The notes beneath the pieces were generated by a model, which was not told the DNA's origin, ran no database searches, and worked only from the letters and a program-made list of their open reading frames with translations. DNA of 64,000 bases from Williamsia phyllosphaerae (GTDB lineage Bacteria > Actinomycetota > Actinomycetes > Mycobacteriales > Mycobacteriaceae): positions 806,001 to 870,000 of the forward strand of contig NZ_BMCS01000002.1 in the NCBI RefSeq assembly GCF_014635305.1. The letters are read 5' to 3'. The translations under genes and the position numbers were made by a program. Positions 35,381 to 45,638 of the stretch are shown here, one piece after another (position 1 is the first letter of the stretch; every line of letters begins with the position of its first letter).

Positions 35381-36537
35381 TCACGGTCGTGCCGGTCCGG
35401 TCATCGCAGGACTGGGACGACTTCGAGTCGGTGTACTCGCACGTCTACGCGGACGACCCCAACGGGCTGCCCGACGAGATCATCGACGTCGGCACGACGT
35501 TGCGGTCGCCGCCCGCAACTCTGGCAGCGACGCGTCGGGTGCAGGCATTCGTCGCATTCGACGGTCACCGCCCGGTGGGTCGCGTGGCCGCCATCCATGA
35601 TCTCGCGTTCACGGAGTACACCGGGGAGTCGTTGGGGTTCTTCGGTTTCTACGAGTCCGTGGACGACCACCCGGTCGCCGAGGCGCTGCTCGACGCGGCG
35701 TCGACCTGGCTGACCGGGCAGGGGCTCGCGCGGATGGCGGGGCCGTTCAGTCCGTCGATGTTCTACAGCGCGGGCATCGTCGTCGACCCGGAGCCCACCC
35801 TCCCGTTGATCGGCATGCCGCACAACCCCGCTCACTACGCGGAACAGTTCGAGAAGTGGGGCCTCGCCGGGATCAAGGACTTCTACAGCTACCGCTTCGA
35901 CGAGCCGTACCAGATGTTCTGCAGCGAGAAGTTCGCGCGTCACAAACAGCTCTACGAACGGGTCAGTGCCCGCTCGGAGGTCACCTTCCGGACGATGAAG
36001 TACCGCACTCTGCGCAGGGACTCCGAGATCGTGCGCGAGCTGTACAACACCACGTTCAAGGACTTCTGGGGCTTCTCACCGTTGTCCTCCGAGGAGATGT
36101 TGTCCCTGCAGAAGATGATGCTGCCGGTCCTCGATCGGCGGCTGACCATCCTCGCCGAGTATCAGGGCAGACCGGTCGGCTTCTTCATGGGTTTCCCCGA
36201 CGCCAATCAGGCCATCGCGCACGCGGCGCGCTTCCGCCGTCGATGGATCCGTGACGTGGCCACGCTCTGGTACGTCAAGGGCCCCCGTCGCAAGCAGCTG
36301 ATCGACGGGGTGCGCGTGGACATGATGCTTGTCGACTCGTCCTGCCCGGATCGGTCGGTGGCGTCGCAGATGATCGTCGAGATGTGGCGCCGCATCGAAG
36401 AACGTGGCTACTCCCGCATGGAGGGCGCTCCCATCCTCGACGACAGCGAGTGGATGAAGGGATCGGTGCTCGCCCGCGTCGAGATGAGTCCGCACCGGAC
36501 CTACCGCATCTACAGCTGCGAGTTGACGATTCGGTGA
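35377..36537 (+). CDS. GNAT-like protein of the YghO type
   Basis: This 386-aa protein resembles the uncharacterised YghO-type family, with LGFFGFYESVDDHPVAEALL, GLARMAGPFSPSMFYSAGIV and IGMPHNPAHYAEQFEKWGL. These are built from two GNAT-like halves, and the C-terminal half contains MEGAPILDDSEWMKG. Acyl or N-acyl transfer to a lipid is plausible but unproven. The GTG start overlaps the upstream TGA by 4 bp and its own TGA overlaps the MMPL GTG, placing it inside a lipid-making and exporting operon. Confidence 0.75.
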   Translation: MITVVPVRSSQDWDDFESVYSHVYADDPNGLPDEIIDVGTTLRSPPATLAATRRVQAFVAFDGHRPVGRVAAIHDLAFTEYTGESLGFFGFYESVDDHPVAEALLDAASTWLTGQGLARMAGPFSPSMFYSAGIVVDPEPTLPLIGMPHNPAHYAEQFEKWGLAGIKDFYSYRFDEPYQMFCSEKFARHKQLYERVSARSEVTFRTMKYRTLRRDSEIVRELYNTTFKDFWGFSPLSSEEMLSLQKMMLPVLDRRLTILAEYQGRPVGFFMGFPDANQAIAHAARFRRRWIRDVATLWYVKGPRRKQLIDGVRVDMMLVDSSCPDRSVASQMIVEMWRRIEERGYSRMEGAPILDDSEWMKGSVLARVEMSPHRTYRIYSCELTIR

Positions 36538-38738
36538 TCGGAGTGCGCTGGGGCGAATTCGTCGCCCGACACCGGTACGCCGTCATCGCGATCGGGATCC
36601 TGCTGTGCATGGGTGCCGCGATCCTCTACCCCACCCTGCAGTCGAAGCTCGTGGGCGTCGACTTCTCGGTGTCGCAGACGGATTCGAGCCGTTCCGACGA
36701 ACTCGTCGCCCGGCACTTCACCGACTTCGGATCCGAACAACTCGCGGTGACCTTCTCCTCGGACACCGCGCGTACCGATCAGCCGGGTTTCCGCGCCCGG
36801 GTGACCGACGTCGTCGCGGAGTTGCGCGCCTCCCCTGACGTCGTCACGGTCATCGACCCCTATGAGGCACAGGGGTTCTCGCCGCAGATCTCCGCGGACA
36901 AGACCGCCGCGCTCGCCCTGGTCGGTGTCCGCGGCGACGCCAGCGAACGCATCGGGGTCGCCGAACGCCTGCAGGACATGCTCTCCGACGCATCACGTGC
37001 GGGTGTCACGGTGTCGATGACCGGGTACTCCCCGATGACGGTGGACCTCACCGCAGTCGAATCCCGCGACGCGACCCGTGCGGAGAGCGTCGGCATCCCC
37101 ATCGCGCTCCTGGTCCTGGTGCTCGCGCTCGGCGGGATCGTCGCAGGCGTGATCCCGCTGATCTCCACCGGTATCGGACTTCTCATCGCGTTCGGCGTCA
37201 TCACCCTGCTGACCCACGTCATGACCTTCGACATCCTCGTCACCACCGTGGCGTCGATGATCGGACTCGGCCTGGGCATCGACTACTCGTTGTTCATCGT
37301 CAGCCGCTTCCGTGAGGAACTCGCCCGGGGATCGGTGCGCAGCCGCGCCGACCGGCGAGCCATCGAACGGGCGACCGGCGTGGCGATGGGCACCGCGGGC
37401 CACACCATCGCGATATCCGGCCTGGTGGTGATGATCGCGTTGGCCGCGTTGACGATCGTCGACGTCCCTGCGGTCCGCACCATCTCGTTGGTCGTCGCCC
37501 TGACCGTCATCTGCGTTCTGCTGGTGGCGTGGACCATGCTGCCTGCGGCGCTCGCAGTCCTCGGCCCCGACATCGATCGCTGGGGACTGCCCGCCCGATT
37601 CCGCCCTCGGGACACCCGCATGGATGCGACCGGGCGCAGCCGGTGGCACCGGTGGGCGCACCACGTGATGCGACGGCCGTGGGTCTACGCCGTCGCCGGC
37701 ACACTGCTGCTGGCGATCTGCGTCATCCCCATCGGGTCCATCCGCTACGGCGTCGACATCGGCACCGCCGCACTGCGCGATCAGCCGAGCGGCACCGCCA
37801 ACACCGTGCTCACCGAGAAGTTCGCGGCGGGCACCATCTCTCCGATCACCACGGTGCTGACCGGGTCGGGCGGGGGCGAGATGTCCGACGCGCAGGCCGA
37901 ACGCGCGGTCGAGTTCGAGTACGGCCTGCGCACCGACGCCCGCGTCGCGTTCACCTCGTCGCAGACCAATGACGGCCGGTCCATGCTCGTGGTCATCCCG
38001 GCGGTACCCATCGACTCCACCGACGCCATCGACCTGGTCGAGTCGATCCGAGACAAGGCGTCGGCGATGACCGCCGACGGTGGGCCCCGGGCCTACGTCG
38101 GCGGCACCACCGCACTGGTCGTCGACGCATCCGACGAGATCTCGTCGAAGATGCCGTGGGTGGTCGGGCTGATCCTGGGCTTTTCGTTCCTCTACCTCGC
38201 GGCGGTGTTCCGCAGCATCGTCATCCCGATCAAGGCCGTCATCATGAACCTGCTGGTGACCGGGGCATCGCTCGGACTCACCGTCGCGGTCTTCCAATGG
38301 GGTTGGGGCGCAGGACTGCTCGGGTTCACCAGCGCCGGCTACATCCAGTCGTATCTGCCGGTGACGGTGTTCGCGGTGGTCTTCGGGTTGTCGATGGACT
38401 ACGAGGTGTTCCTCATCGGCCGGATGCGGGAGGTGTTCGCGAAGACCGGCGACAACGTCTGCGCGGTGGCCGACGGGATCGAGCACACCGCGCGTCCCAT
38501 CACCGCCGCGGCCGCCATCATGGTGGCGGTGTTCGCGAGCTTCATGTCGGCAGACGTGTTGGAGCTCAAGCAGTTCGGGTTCGCGTTGGCGGTGGCGGTG
38601 ATCTTCGATGCCATCCTCGTCCGGATGATGCTGGTACCCGCGATGATGAAGCTCTTCGGTGGTCGCAACTGGTGGCCGGGCGGGCGCACCCACGTCGCGG
38701 AGAGCGTCGAGGACCGGCTCGAACCGGCACGGTCCTGA
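36534..38738 (+). CDS. MMPL family RND transporter
   Basis: This 734-aa RND-type membrane protein has two repeated halves. Each has one membrane helix, a large periplasmic domain and a five-helix bundle. The conserved helix motifs are GLGLGIDYSLFIVSRFREEL (first half) and FGLSMDYEVFLIGRMREVF (second half), which carry the Asp-Tyr pairs for proton coupling in MmpL proteins. It is shorter than MmpL3 and lacks a long C-terminal tail. MMPL proteins export cell-envelope lipids. It is the last gene of the coupled operon, so the lipid made by the upstream enzymes is its likely cargo. A strong hairpin follows. Confidence 0.93.
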   Translation: MIGVRWGEFVARHRYAVIAIGILLCMGAAILYPTLQSKLVGVDFSVSQTDSSRSDELVARHFTDFGSEQLAVTFSSDTARTDQPGFRARVTDVVAELRASPDVVTVIDPYEAQGFSPQISADKTAALALVGVRGDASERIGVAERLQDMLSDASRAGVTVSMTGYSPMTVDLTAVESRDATRAESVGIPIALLVLVLALGGIVAGVIPLISTGIGLLIAFGVITLLTHVMTFDILVTTVASMIGLGLGIDYSLFIVSRFREELARGSVRSRADRRAIERATGVAMGTAGHTIAISGLVVMIALAALTIVDVPAVRTISLVVALTVICVLLVAWTMLPAALAVLGPDIDRWGLPARFRPRDTRMDATGRSRWHRWAHHVMRRPWVYAVAGTLLLAICVIPIGSIRYGVDIGTAALRDQPSGTANTVLTEKFAAGTISPITTVLTGSGGGEMSDAQAERAVEFEYGLRTDARVAFTSSQTNDGRSMLVVIPAVPIDSTDAIDLVESIRDKASAMTADGGPRAYVGGTTALVVDASDEISSKMPWVVGLILGFSFLYLAAVFRSIVIPIKAVIMNLLVTGASLGLTVAVFQWGWGAGLLGFTSAGYIQSYLPVTVFAVVFGLSMDYEVFLIGRMREVFAKTGDNVCAVADGIEHTARPITAAAAIMVAVFASFMSADVLELKQFGFALAVAVIFDAILVRMMLVPAMMKLFGGRNWWPGGRTHVAESVEDRLEPARS

Positions 38739-38782
38739 GTAGATCGGTCTCACCGTCGGCGGCGGCCGATGGTCCACACAGA

Positions 38783-38819
38783 AATCGACCGGTCTCACCC
38801 CAGGGGAGACCGGTCGATT
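38783..38819. terminator. Strong bidirectional terminator hairpin
   Basis: AATCGACCGGTCTC (38783-38796) and GAGACCGGTCGATT (38806-38819) are perfect 14-bp arms with a 9-nt loop. It lies between the MMPL stop and the stop of the convergent 34-aa gene. On the - strand it is followed by TTTCTG. Confidence 0.8.
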
Positions 38820-38831
38820 CATGCGTTCGAT

Positions 38832-38936
38832 CTAGCTCGAACCGAACAATCCTCCGGCCAGCCCCAACAGCAGGTTGTCGACACCGAGACCGCCCAGCAG
38901 ACCACCGAGCAGAGTTCCCACAGCTCCGAGCAACAT
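38832..38936 (-). CDS. 34-aa Gly/Leu-rich hydrophobic peptide
   Basis: ATG at 38934-38936 to TAG at 38832-38834 encodes 34 residues. The peptide is almost entirely Gly, Leu, Val and Ala (MLLGAVGTLLGGLLGGLGV, then DNLLLGLAGG, ending LFGSS). It has one Asp and no basic residue. AAAGGAATC just before the ATG is a good ribosome-binding site, and a 14-bp terminator hairpin begins 12 nt after the stop. It would insert in or coat a membrane. The Gly-rich zipper-like pattern suggests oligomerisation. I do not recognise a named family. Confidence 0.7.
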   Translation of the reverse strand: MLLGAVGTLLGGLLGGLGVDNLLLGLAGGLFGSS

Positions 38937-39198
38937 GAGATTCCTTTCGCAACACGCGCGTCGCGCGGCCCCGACGACCGCCCGTAGAAATGTCAGATAC
39001 AGAATTGGAACATTGGGATATTAACGTGGGTGAGCGCATCAGCTCGCGAATTTCCCGAAATCCGCTCTCCTGCCCTGCTGGTGGGGTCGCGGTGGACACC
39101 GGCGTCCGCGTCGAGCGAGGTCCGGTGGCGGTGGCCGGCACCGCCGTCCAGCACAATGTGCGCATGCGCGTCGGCACCCACCTCTCCAGGTCGCCACG

Positions 39199-40149
39199 AT
39201 GAGACGACCTTTTCTGGCCGCCCTCGCGACGACGGTGGTGATCGTGGTGATCGCATTGATCGCGACGCTCGTACCGTGGTCTGATCTCAGCGAGACCACC
39301 TCCGAGAAACCCGCCGCACCAAGCACTCCGACACAACGCGGAACCCCGGCAATCGGGGCACCGAGGTACGTCGCCCTCGGCAGTTCCTACGCATCCGGGC
39401 CCGATTCCGACGGCGTGATCGACACCCGCTGCCTGCGGACCGGCGACGACTACCCCCACCAGGTGGCTGCATCGCTACGCCTCGCGCTGACCGACGTCTC
39501 GTGCTCGGGGTCGACGATCCCCGACATCCTGCACCGCGCCCAGCCGCACCGCGCCGATGCGCCTCAGATCGATGCGGTCACCGCCGACACCGATCTCGTC
39601 ACCGTCACCACCGGCGGCAACGACGTCGGGTACATCGGTCGCCTGACCGCGATCAGCTGCGCGAACCAACTCGCGCGCGCCGCGACCAAAGGCGTCGGCG
39701 GACACTGCCGCAACGAGCCACCGCGCGCGCCACCGACCGTCGCAGATTTTGCGAACCTCGAACGCGAGATGATCGGCATCGTCGACGCCGTGCACCTGCG
39801 CGCCCCGAAAGCGATGGTGGTGATCGTCAACTACCCCCCGATTCTCGATTCTCGGGCAACCACCTGTGCGTCGGTGCCGCTGACGCCGGCCGAGGCAGCG
39901 ACCACCGTGGCGACCTTCGACGGGCTGCGCCGCGCCACCGACGCCGCGGCTCGGGCCACCGCATCAGTCCTCGTCGACGCCGCCACGTCAGGTGCCGACC
40001 ACACCGCGTGCTCGGCGTCACCGTGGGTGTACGGATACCGACTCCCCGCGCCGTACCACCCCACCGCAGACGGTCGACAGGCGATGGCACAACTCACGAC
40101 CGCAGCGATCGAGGCCTCCGGTTTCACCGCGCCCACGATTCCGCGCTGA
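39199..40149 (+). CDS. Secreted or membrane-anchored SGNH hydrolase (GDSL esterase/lipase)
   Basis: This 316-aa protein has an N-terminal hydrophobic segment (residues about 5-26) that may be a signal peptide or anchor, and a Pro/Thr-rich linker. The SGNH blocks follow: block I LGSSYASGP (catalytic Ser63, with Ser in place of the usual Asp before it), block III GGNDVGY, and block V with His in PYHPTADG. Several Cys residues suggest disulfides, as in Streptomyces and mycobacterial esterases. It probably cleaves acyl esters outside the cell. The 259 bp upstream hold no clear gene. Confidence 0.9.
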   Translation: MRRPFLAALATTVVIVVIALIATLVPWSDLSETTSEKPAAPSTPTQRGTPAIGAPRYVALGSSYASGPDSDGVIDTRCLRTGDDYPHQVAASLRLALTDVSCSGSTIPDILHRAQPHRADAPQIDAVTADTDLVTVTTGGNDVGYIGRLTAISCANQLARAATKGVGGHCRNEPPRAPPTVADFANLEREMIGIVDAVHLRAPKAMVVIVNYPPILDSRATTCASVPLTPAEAATTVATFDGLRRATDAAARATASVLVDAATSGADHTACSASPWVYGYRLPAPYHPTADGRQAMAQLTTAAIEASGFTAPTIPR

Positions 40150-40161
40150 CGTCACAGCCCA

Positions 40162-40191
40162 CTGACGACATCGGGGCTCGCGGCGTAGCGT
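40162..40191 (+). promoter_or_regulatory. Leaderless promoter of the SQR-like gene
   Basis: CTGACG (40162-40167), an 18-bp spacer, and TAGCGT (40186-40191) form a -35/-10 pair. The last T of the -10 is 7 nt before the ATG at 40198. No Shine-Dalgarno sequence is present, so the mRNA probably begins at the start codon. Confidence 0.5.
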
Positions 40192-40197
40192 GGAACG

Positions 40198-41409
40198 ATG
40201 AACCCCGAAATTGACAGCGGCCGGTCACATTTCGACGTGATCGTCGTGGGTGGGGGCAACGCGGGTATCGGTGCGGCAGCACATCTACGCCGTCAGGGCA
40301 TCACCGACGTCGCCGTCATCGAGCCACAGCTCGTGCACACCTACCGTCCGATGCTGTCCTATGTCGGCTCCGGTCAGGCGCCCCTGGCCCACGCGGAACG
40401 CACCCAGCGCTCGGTCACGCCGAAGGGCTGCTCCTGGCTTCGCGACACGGTGGTGGCCGTCGACCCCGACGCGAAGAAGGTGCACTGCGCCTCCGGTCGT
40501 GTCCACGGCTACAACGACCTGATCCTGGCGACCGGCCTCGTACCCGACCACGACGACCTGCCCGGCATCGACGATGCGCTCGCCTCGGCGAACGTCGCGA
40601 GCAACTACCTCGACGCCGCGGAGAAGACCTGGCAACTGGTGCAGCAGACCCCACGCGGCGGGCACGCGGTGTTCACCGTCCCGCGACCGCCGGTGAGCTG
40701 CACCGGGACGACCATCAAACCGCTGTTCCTCGCGGCGGGCCAATGGCAACGGGAGCGCCGTCTCTCGGGCATCTCGATGACCCTCGTCGTCGACCGCACC
40801 GACCTCACCGGGATCCCGAAGCTCGACGCCGCGCTGCGCACGCAACTCGACGATCTGGGTGTGCGAGTACTCCACCGGACCGCGGTCACCGGCATCGACA
40901 CCGCGAAGCAGGCGATCGACGTCTCCGGTCCGGGCGGAGCACGAGAGTCCATCGCCTACGACATGCTCCATCTGGTGCCCCCGTTCCGCGGCCCGGAGTG
41001 GCTGACCACGTCCGGGCTCGCGGGCGCGTCACCGCACGGTCTGGCCGACATCGACCCCACGACGTTCCGGCACCGCACGCGACAGGCCGTGTGGGCCATC
41101 GGGGACGGCGCCGCCGTCGACACCGACCCGTCGGGCGGCGCACTGCGGATACAGGCGAGAACTGTCGCGAAGAACCTGGTCGCGCAACGGTCGGGCGGTT
41201 CGATGACGACCTACGACGGTTACACCGTGTCCCCGATCGCGACCGACGCGCATCAACTCATCGCGGCGGAGTTCGACCGCTCGAAGAAGGTCTCGTCGTC
41301 GTTGCCGACGTTCTTCGATCCGGTTCGTCCGCGCCGCCGGGCGTGGGTCTTCGACCGCTACGGTCTGCCGGTCCTCTACTGGAACCTGATCCTCAAGGGA
41401 CTCATCTGA
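40198..41409 (+). CDS. Sulfide:quinone oxidoreductase-like FAD flavoprotein
   Basis: This 403-aa FAD-dependent disulfide-reductase-fold protein has the N-terminal FAD motif (VIVVGGGNAGIGAAAHL), LILATGLVPDHDDLPGI and second FAD motif AVWAIGDGA. The SQR hallmark PVSCTG supplies one redox Cys (Cys168). I find no second redox Cys in the C-terminal third, where classical SQRs have one, so the reaction may differ. It may be membrane-associated through its C-terminal region. It is leaderless, and its stop overlaps the convergent idi gene by 8 bp. Confidence 0.85.
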   Translation: MNPEIDSGRSHFDVIVVGGGNAGIGAAAHLRRQGITDVAVIEPQLVHTYRPMLSYVGSGQAPLAHAERTQRSVTPKGCSWLRDTVVAVDPDAKKVHCASGRVHGYNDLILATGLVPDHDDLPGIDDALASANVASNYLDAAEKTWQLVQQTPRGGHAVFTVPRPPVSCTGTTIKPLFLAAGQWQRERRLSGISMTLVVDRTDLTGIPKLDAALRTQLDDLGVRVLHRTAVTGIDTAKQAIDVSGPGGARESIAYDMLHLVPPFRGPEWLTTSGLAGASPHGLADIDPTTFRHRTRQAVWAIGDGAAVDTDPSGGALRIQARTVAKNLVAQRSGGSMTTYDGYTVSPIATDAHQLIAAEFDRSKKVSSSLPTFFDPVRPRRRAWVFDRYGLPVLYWNLILKGLI

Positions 41410-42013
41410 CGCTCGGCGCCGACGCGGGTTCGAGGCCGGTGCGAGCAGCGGGAGGAAGGCTCGACTCGGGCGCCGCCGACCACGCGAGCGGGTTCGGCCC
41501 GAGCCGGTCGAGTTGCTCGATCTGGTCGCGACACCACGGCGAGATCGGTCGCTCGCCGGCGAGCACCTCGCGGGCGAAATCGTTCCAGGCGACCCATTCG
41601 AAGTCGGCGACCTCGCCGGGATCGGGAGTGGGCGCCGGACCGTCGTAGCGAACCGCGTAGACCGGGCAGATCTCGTTCTCGACCAGCCCGTTGTCCATCA
41701 CCGCGCGGTAGCGGAAAGCTGGCAGGAGCAGTTGCACCGTTCCGCCCGCGATCCCCAACTCGGTGGCGAGCCGACGCAGGATGGCCTCGTCCATCGGCTC
41801 GTCGGGTCCGGGGTGCCCACAACAGCTGTTGGTCCAGGTGCCCGGCCAGGTGACCTTCTCGTACGCGCGCTGCGTGACCAGCACGCGCGCGTCGGAATCG
41901 AACACGTAACTCGAGAACGCCAGGTGCAGAGGCGTCTCGCGGGTGTGGACCTCGTATTTCGGGTGGACGCCGATCCGGTTACCGGCGTCATCGAGGAGCA
42001 CTACGTTTTCCAT
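41402..42013 (-). CDS. idi: Isopentenyl-diphosphate delta-isomerase, type I
   Basis: This 203-aa NUDIX-fold enzyme has LHLAFSSYVFDSDARVLVTQ, the active-site NSCCGHP (Cys64/65) and the Glu-bearing VENEICPVYAV. It interconverts IPP and DMAPP, priming isoprenoid chains for quinones, carotenoids and cell-wall carrier lipids. The Idi domain ends near 175; the remaining Pro/Ala-rich tail is an extension. ATG at 42013 has GGTGGG at good spacing; ATG at 42019 is a weaker option. It overlaps the SQR-like gene by 8 bp at the 3' end. Confidence 0.93.
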   Translation of the reverse strand: MENVVLLDDAGNRIGVHPKYEVHTRETPLHLAFSSYVFDSDARVLVTQRAYEKVTWPGTWTNSCCGHPGPDEPMDEAILRRLATELGIAGGTVQLLLPAFRYRAVMDNGLVENEICPVYAVRYDGPAPTPDPGEVADFEWVAWNDFAREVLAGERPISPWCRDQIEQLDRLGPNPLAWSAAPESSLPPAARTGLEPASAPSVR

Positions 42014-42119
42014 GAGCATCCCACCAACGATCGACTGCAATGTGCGGGCGCCTTCTGCACCGTGTCCGACGCTAGTCGTTCCAGGCGGATCAGGGTGCTC
42101 CTCGTGCTTGACTGACCGC

Positions 42120-42728
42120 GTGATCAACCGGCGCAGTGCTGCTCGCGACCGGGTGGCGGGTCTGGTGCTGATCGCTCTCGCCACGATGCTGCTGAGCGGA
42201 ACGGTCGCCGTGCTCACCGCGGGACCCGCCAGTGCCTGTTCGTGCGCGACCATCGGAACACCGACCGAAGCCGTCTCGCGGGCCTCGGGAGTGTTCGTCG
42301 CGCGCGCCACCGACAAGCTCTCCGACGGGACGAGCGACATCTACGAGTTCTCGGTGTCGACCGTCTACAAGGGTGATGTCGGGACGAGGACGACGGTGCG
42401 CACATCCGCAGACGGGGCCAGTTGCGGGGCGGAATACCGGGTCGGTGACGAGTACCTGCTGTTCGTCGGCCGCACACGCGGGATCCACTCCACGTGGGAG
42501 GCGTCTCTGTGCAGCCCGGGAGCCGGCGGCGCGTTCGACGTGCGTGCGGTCACCGAACAGGTCTACGGCCCCGGCCATCCCCCGGATGAGTCCGCCCCAC
42601 GGCGCGAGATCACGCGGTGGACCAGGATGACCGCGGGGATCCCCGACTTCGTCCTGCTGTTCGGCGGGGTCGTCGTCCTGGGTGCCGTGTGGGCCGGGGT
42701 CGTCCACCTCCGACGCCGTCGCAGCTGA
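42120..42728 (+). CDS. Secreted TIMP/NTR-like protein with C-terminal membrane helix
   Basis: This 202-aa protein from GTG 42120 has a signal peptide (GLVLIALATMLLSGTVAVL) with probable cleavage at ASA, leaving an N-terminal CSC. Such a free Cys after cleavage is typical of TIMP/netrin-like domains. YEFSVSTVYKGDVGTRTTVR, GASCGAEY and GDEYLLFVGR fit the OB-fold pattern. A C-terminal helix (VLLFGGVVVLGAVWAGVVHL) and RRRR stop-transfer anchor it. The function is unknown; bacterial homologues are mostly uncharacterised. Confidence 0.8.
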   Translation: MINRRSAARDRVAGLVLIALATMLLSGTVAVLTAGPASACSCATIGTPTEAVSRASGVFVARATDKLSDGTSDIYEFSVSTVYKGDVGTRTTVRTSADGASCGAEYRVGDEYLLFVGRTRGIHSTWEASLCSPGAGGAFDVRAVTEQVYGPGHPPDESAPRREITRWTRMTAGIPDFVLLFGGVVVLGAVWAGVVHLRRRRS

Positions 42729-42847
42729 CCCGTCGCCGGCGGACCGGTAGTCCGATCGGTGGACAGCGCCGGAGCCGTTAGCTGTGGTCACATGTCTCGT
42801 CGATGCACCCGCCCGGGGCCTCGAGACGACATGAGGGGGACCGCGAC

Positions 42848-43207
42848 GTGCCGTATCTGGGTCTGATCATCCTGGTTCTGATGATCGCCGCGCTGGTGGA
42901 CATCATCAGCAGCGACGAGGTCTCGGTCCGTGGCCTACCGCGGTGGGGCTGGCTGCTGCTGGTCGTGATCCTGCCGCTCGCGGGATCGGTCGTGTGGTTC
43001 GTCGCCGGACGCCCCCTGGACGGTCGGTCGGGGCACCGACCGCGACAGGCAGCCGCACTCGGCTACCCGGAGTACGACCAACCGGGACGGTTCGTACCGC
43101 AGGATCCCGAGGCCGACGCCGCGTTCCTGAAGCAGGTCCGCGAGCGCGCCGAACAACAGCGGCGCATGGGCGAGGTAGAGCGTCGTCGGCGCGAGCAGGA
43201 GCAGTGA
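42848..43207 (+). CDS. PLDc_N domain membrane protein
   Basis: This 119-aa protein from GTG 42848 (after AGGGGGACC) has two membrane helices ([19 protein letters not shown] and [20 protein letters not shown]) forming a PLDc_N (phospholipase D nuclease N-terminal) domain. A charged, Arg/Glu-rich cytoplasmic tail, probably helical, follows. There is no nuclease part. Such small proteins are common in actinobacteria and uncharacterised. A hairpin at 43231-43254 follows. Confidence 0.85.
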   Translation: MPYLGLIILVLMIAALVDIISSDEVSVRGLPRWGWLLLVVILPLAGSVVWFVAGRPLDGRSGHRPRQAAALGYPEYDQPGRFVPQDPEADAAFLKQVRERAEQQRRMGEVERRRREQEQ

Positions 43208-43230
43208 ACCGCCGCGCAACGCGCGTCATC

Positions 43231-43254
43231 TGACGGACCCACCCGAGTCCGTCA
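43231..43254 (+). terminator. Hairpin after the PLDc_N gene
   Basis: TGACGGAC (43231-43238) and GTCCGTCA (43247-43254) are perfect 8-bp arms with an 8-nt loop, 23 nt after the stop at 43207. There is no U-tract. Confidence 0.5.
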
Positions 43255-43400
43255 CGCCACGCACCAACCGTTCATCCCGCCTGGTCGACAACCGTGCGAC
43301 CATCGCTCCGAGCGACCTGTTGTCCGACGTGATTAAGGTTGGACCTGACGCAGGCAGACGACGACGTCGACAAAACGGAAACTACAGGCGAAGGCGAGAC

Positions 43401-45638
<2,238 letters not shown>

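Noticed and set aside
36993..38822. A 609-codon open frame opposite the MMPL gene
   Set aside because: The product is a His/Asp/Arg-rich low-complexity string typical of an antisense frame; it also crosses the terminator hairpin.
38990..39202. 70-codon frame before the SGNH hydrolase
   Set aside because: Its composition is not coding-like, it has no ribosome-binding site, and it overlaps the likely promoter of the hydrolase gene.
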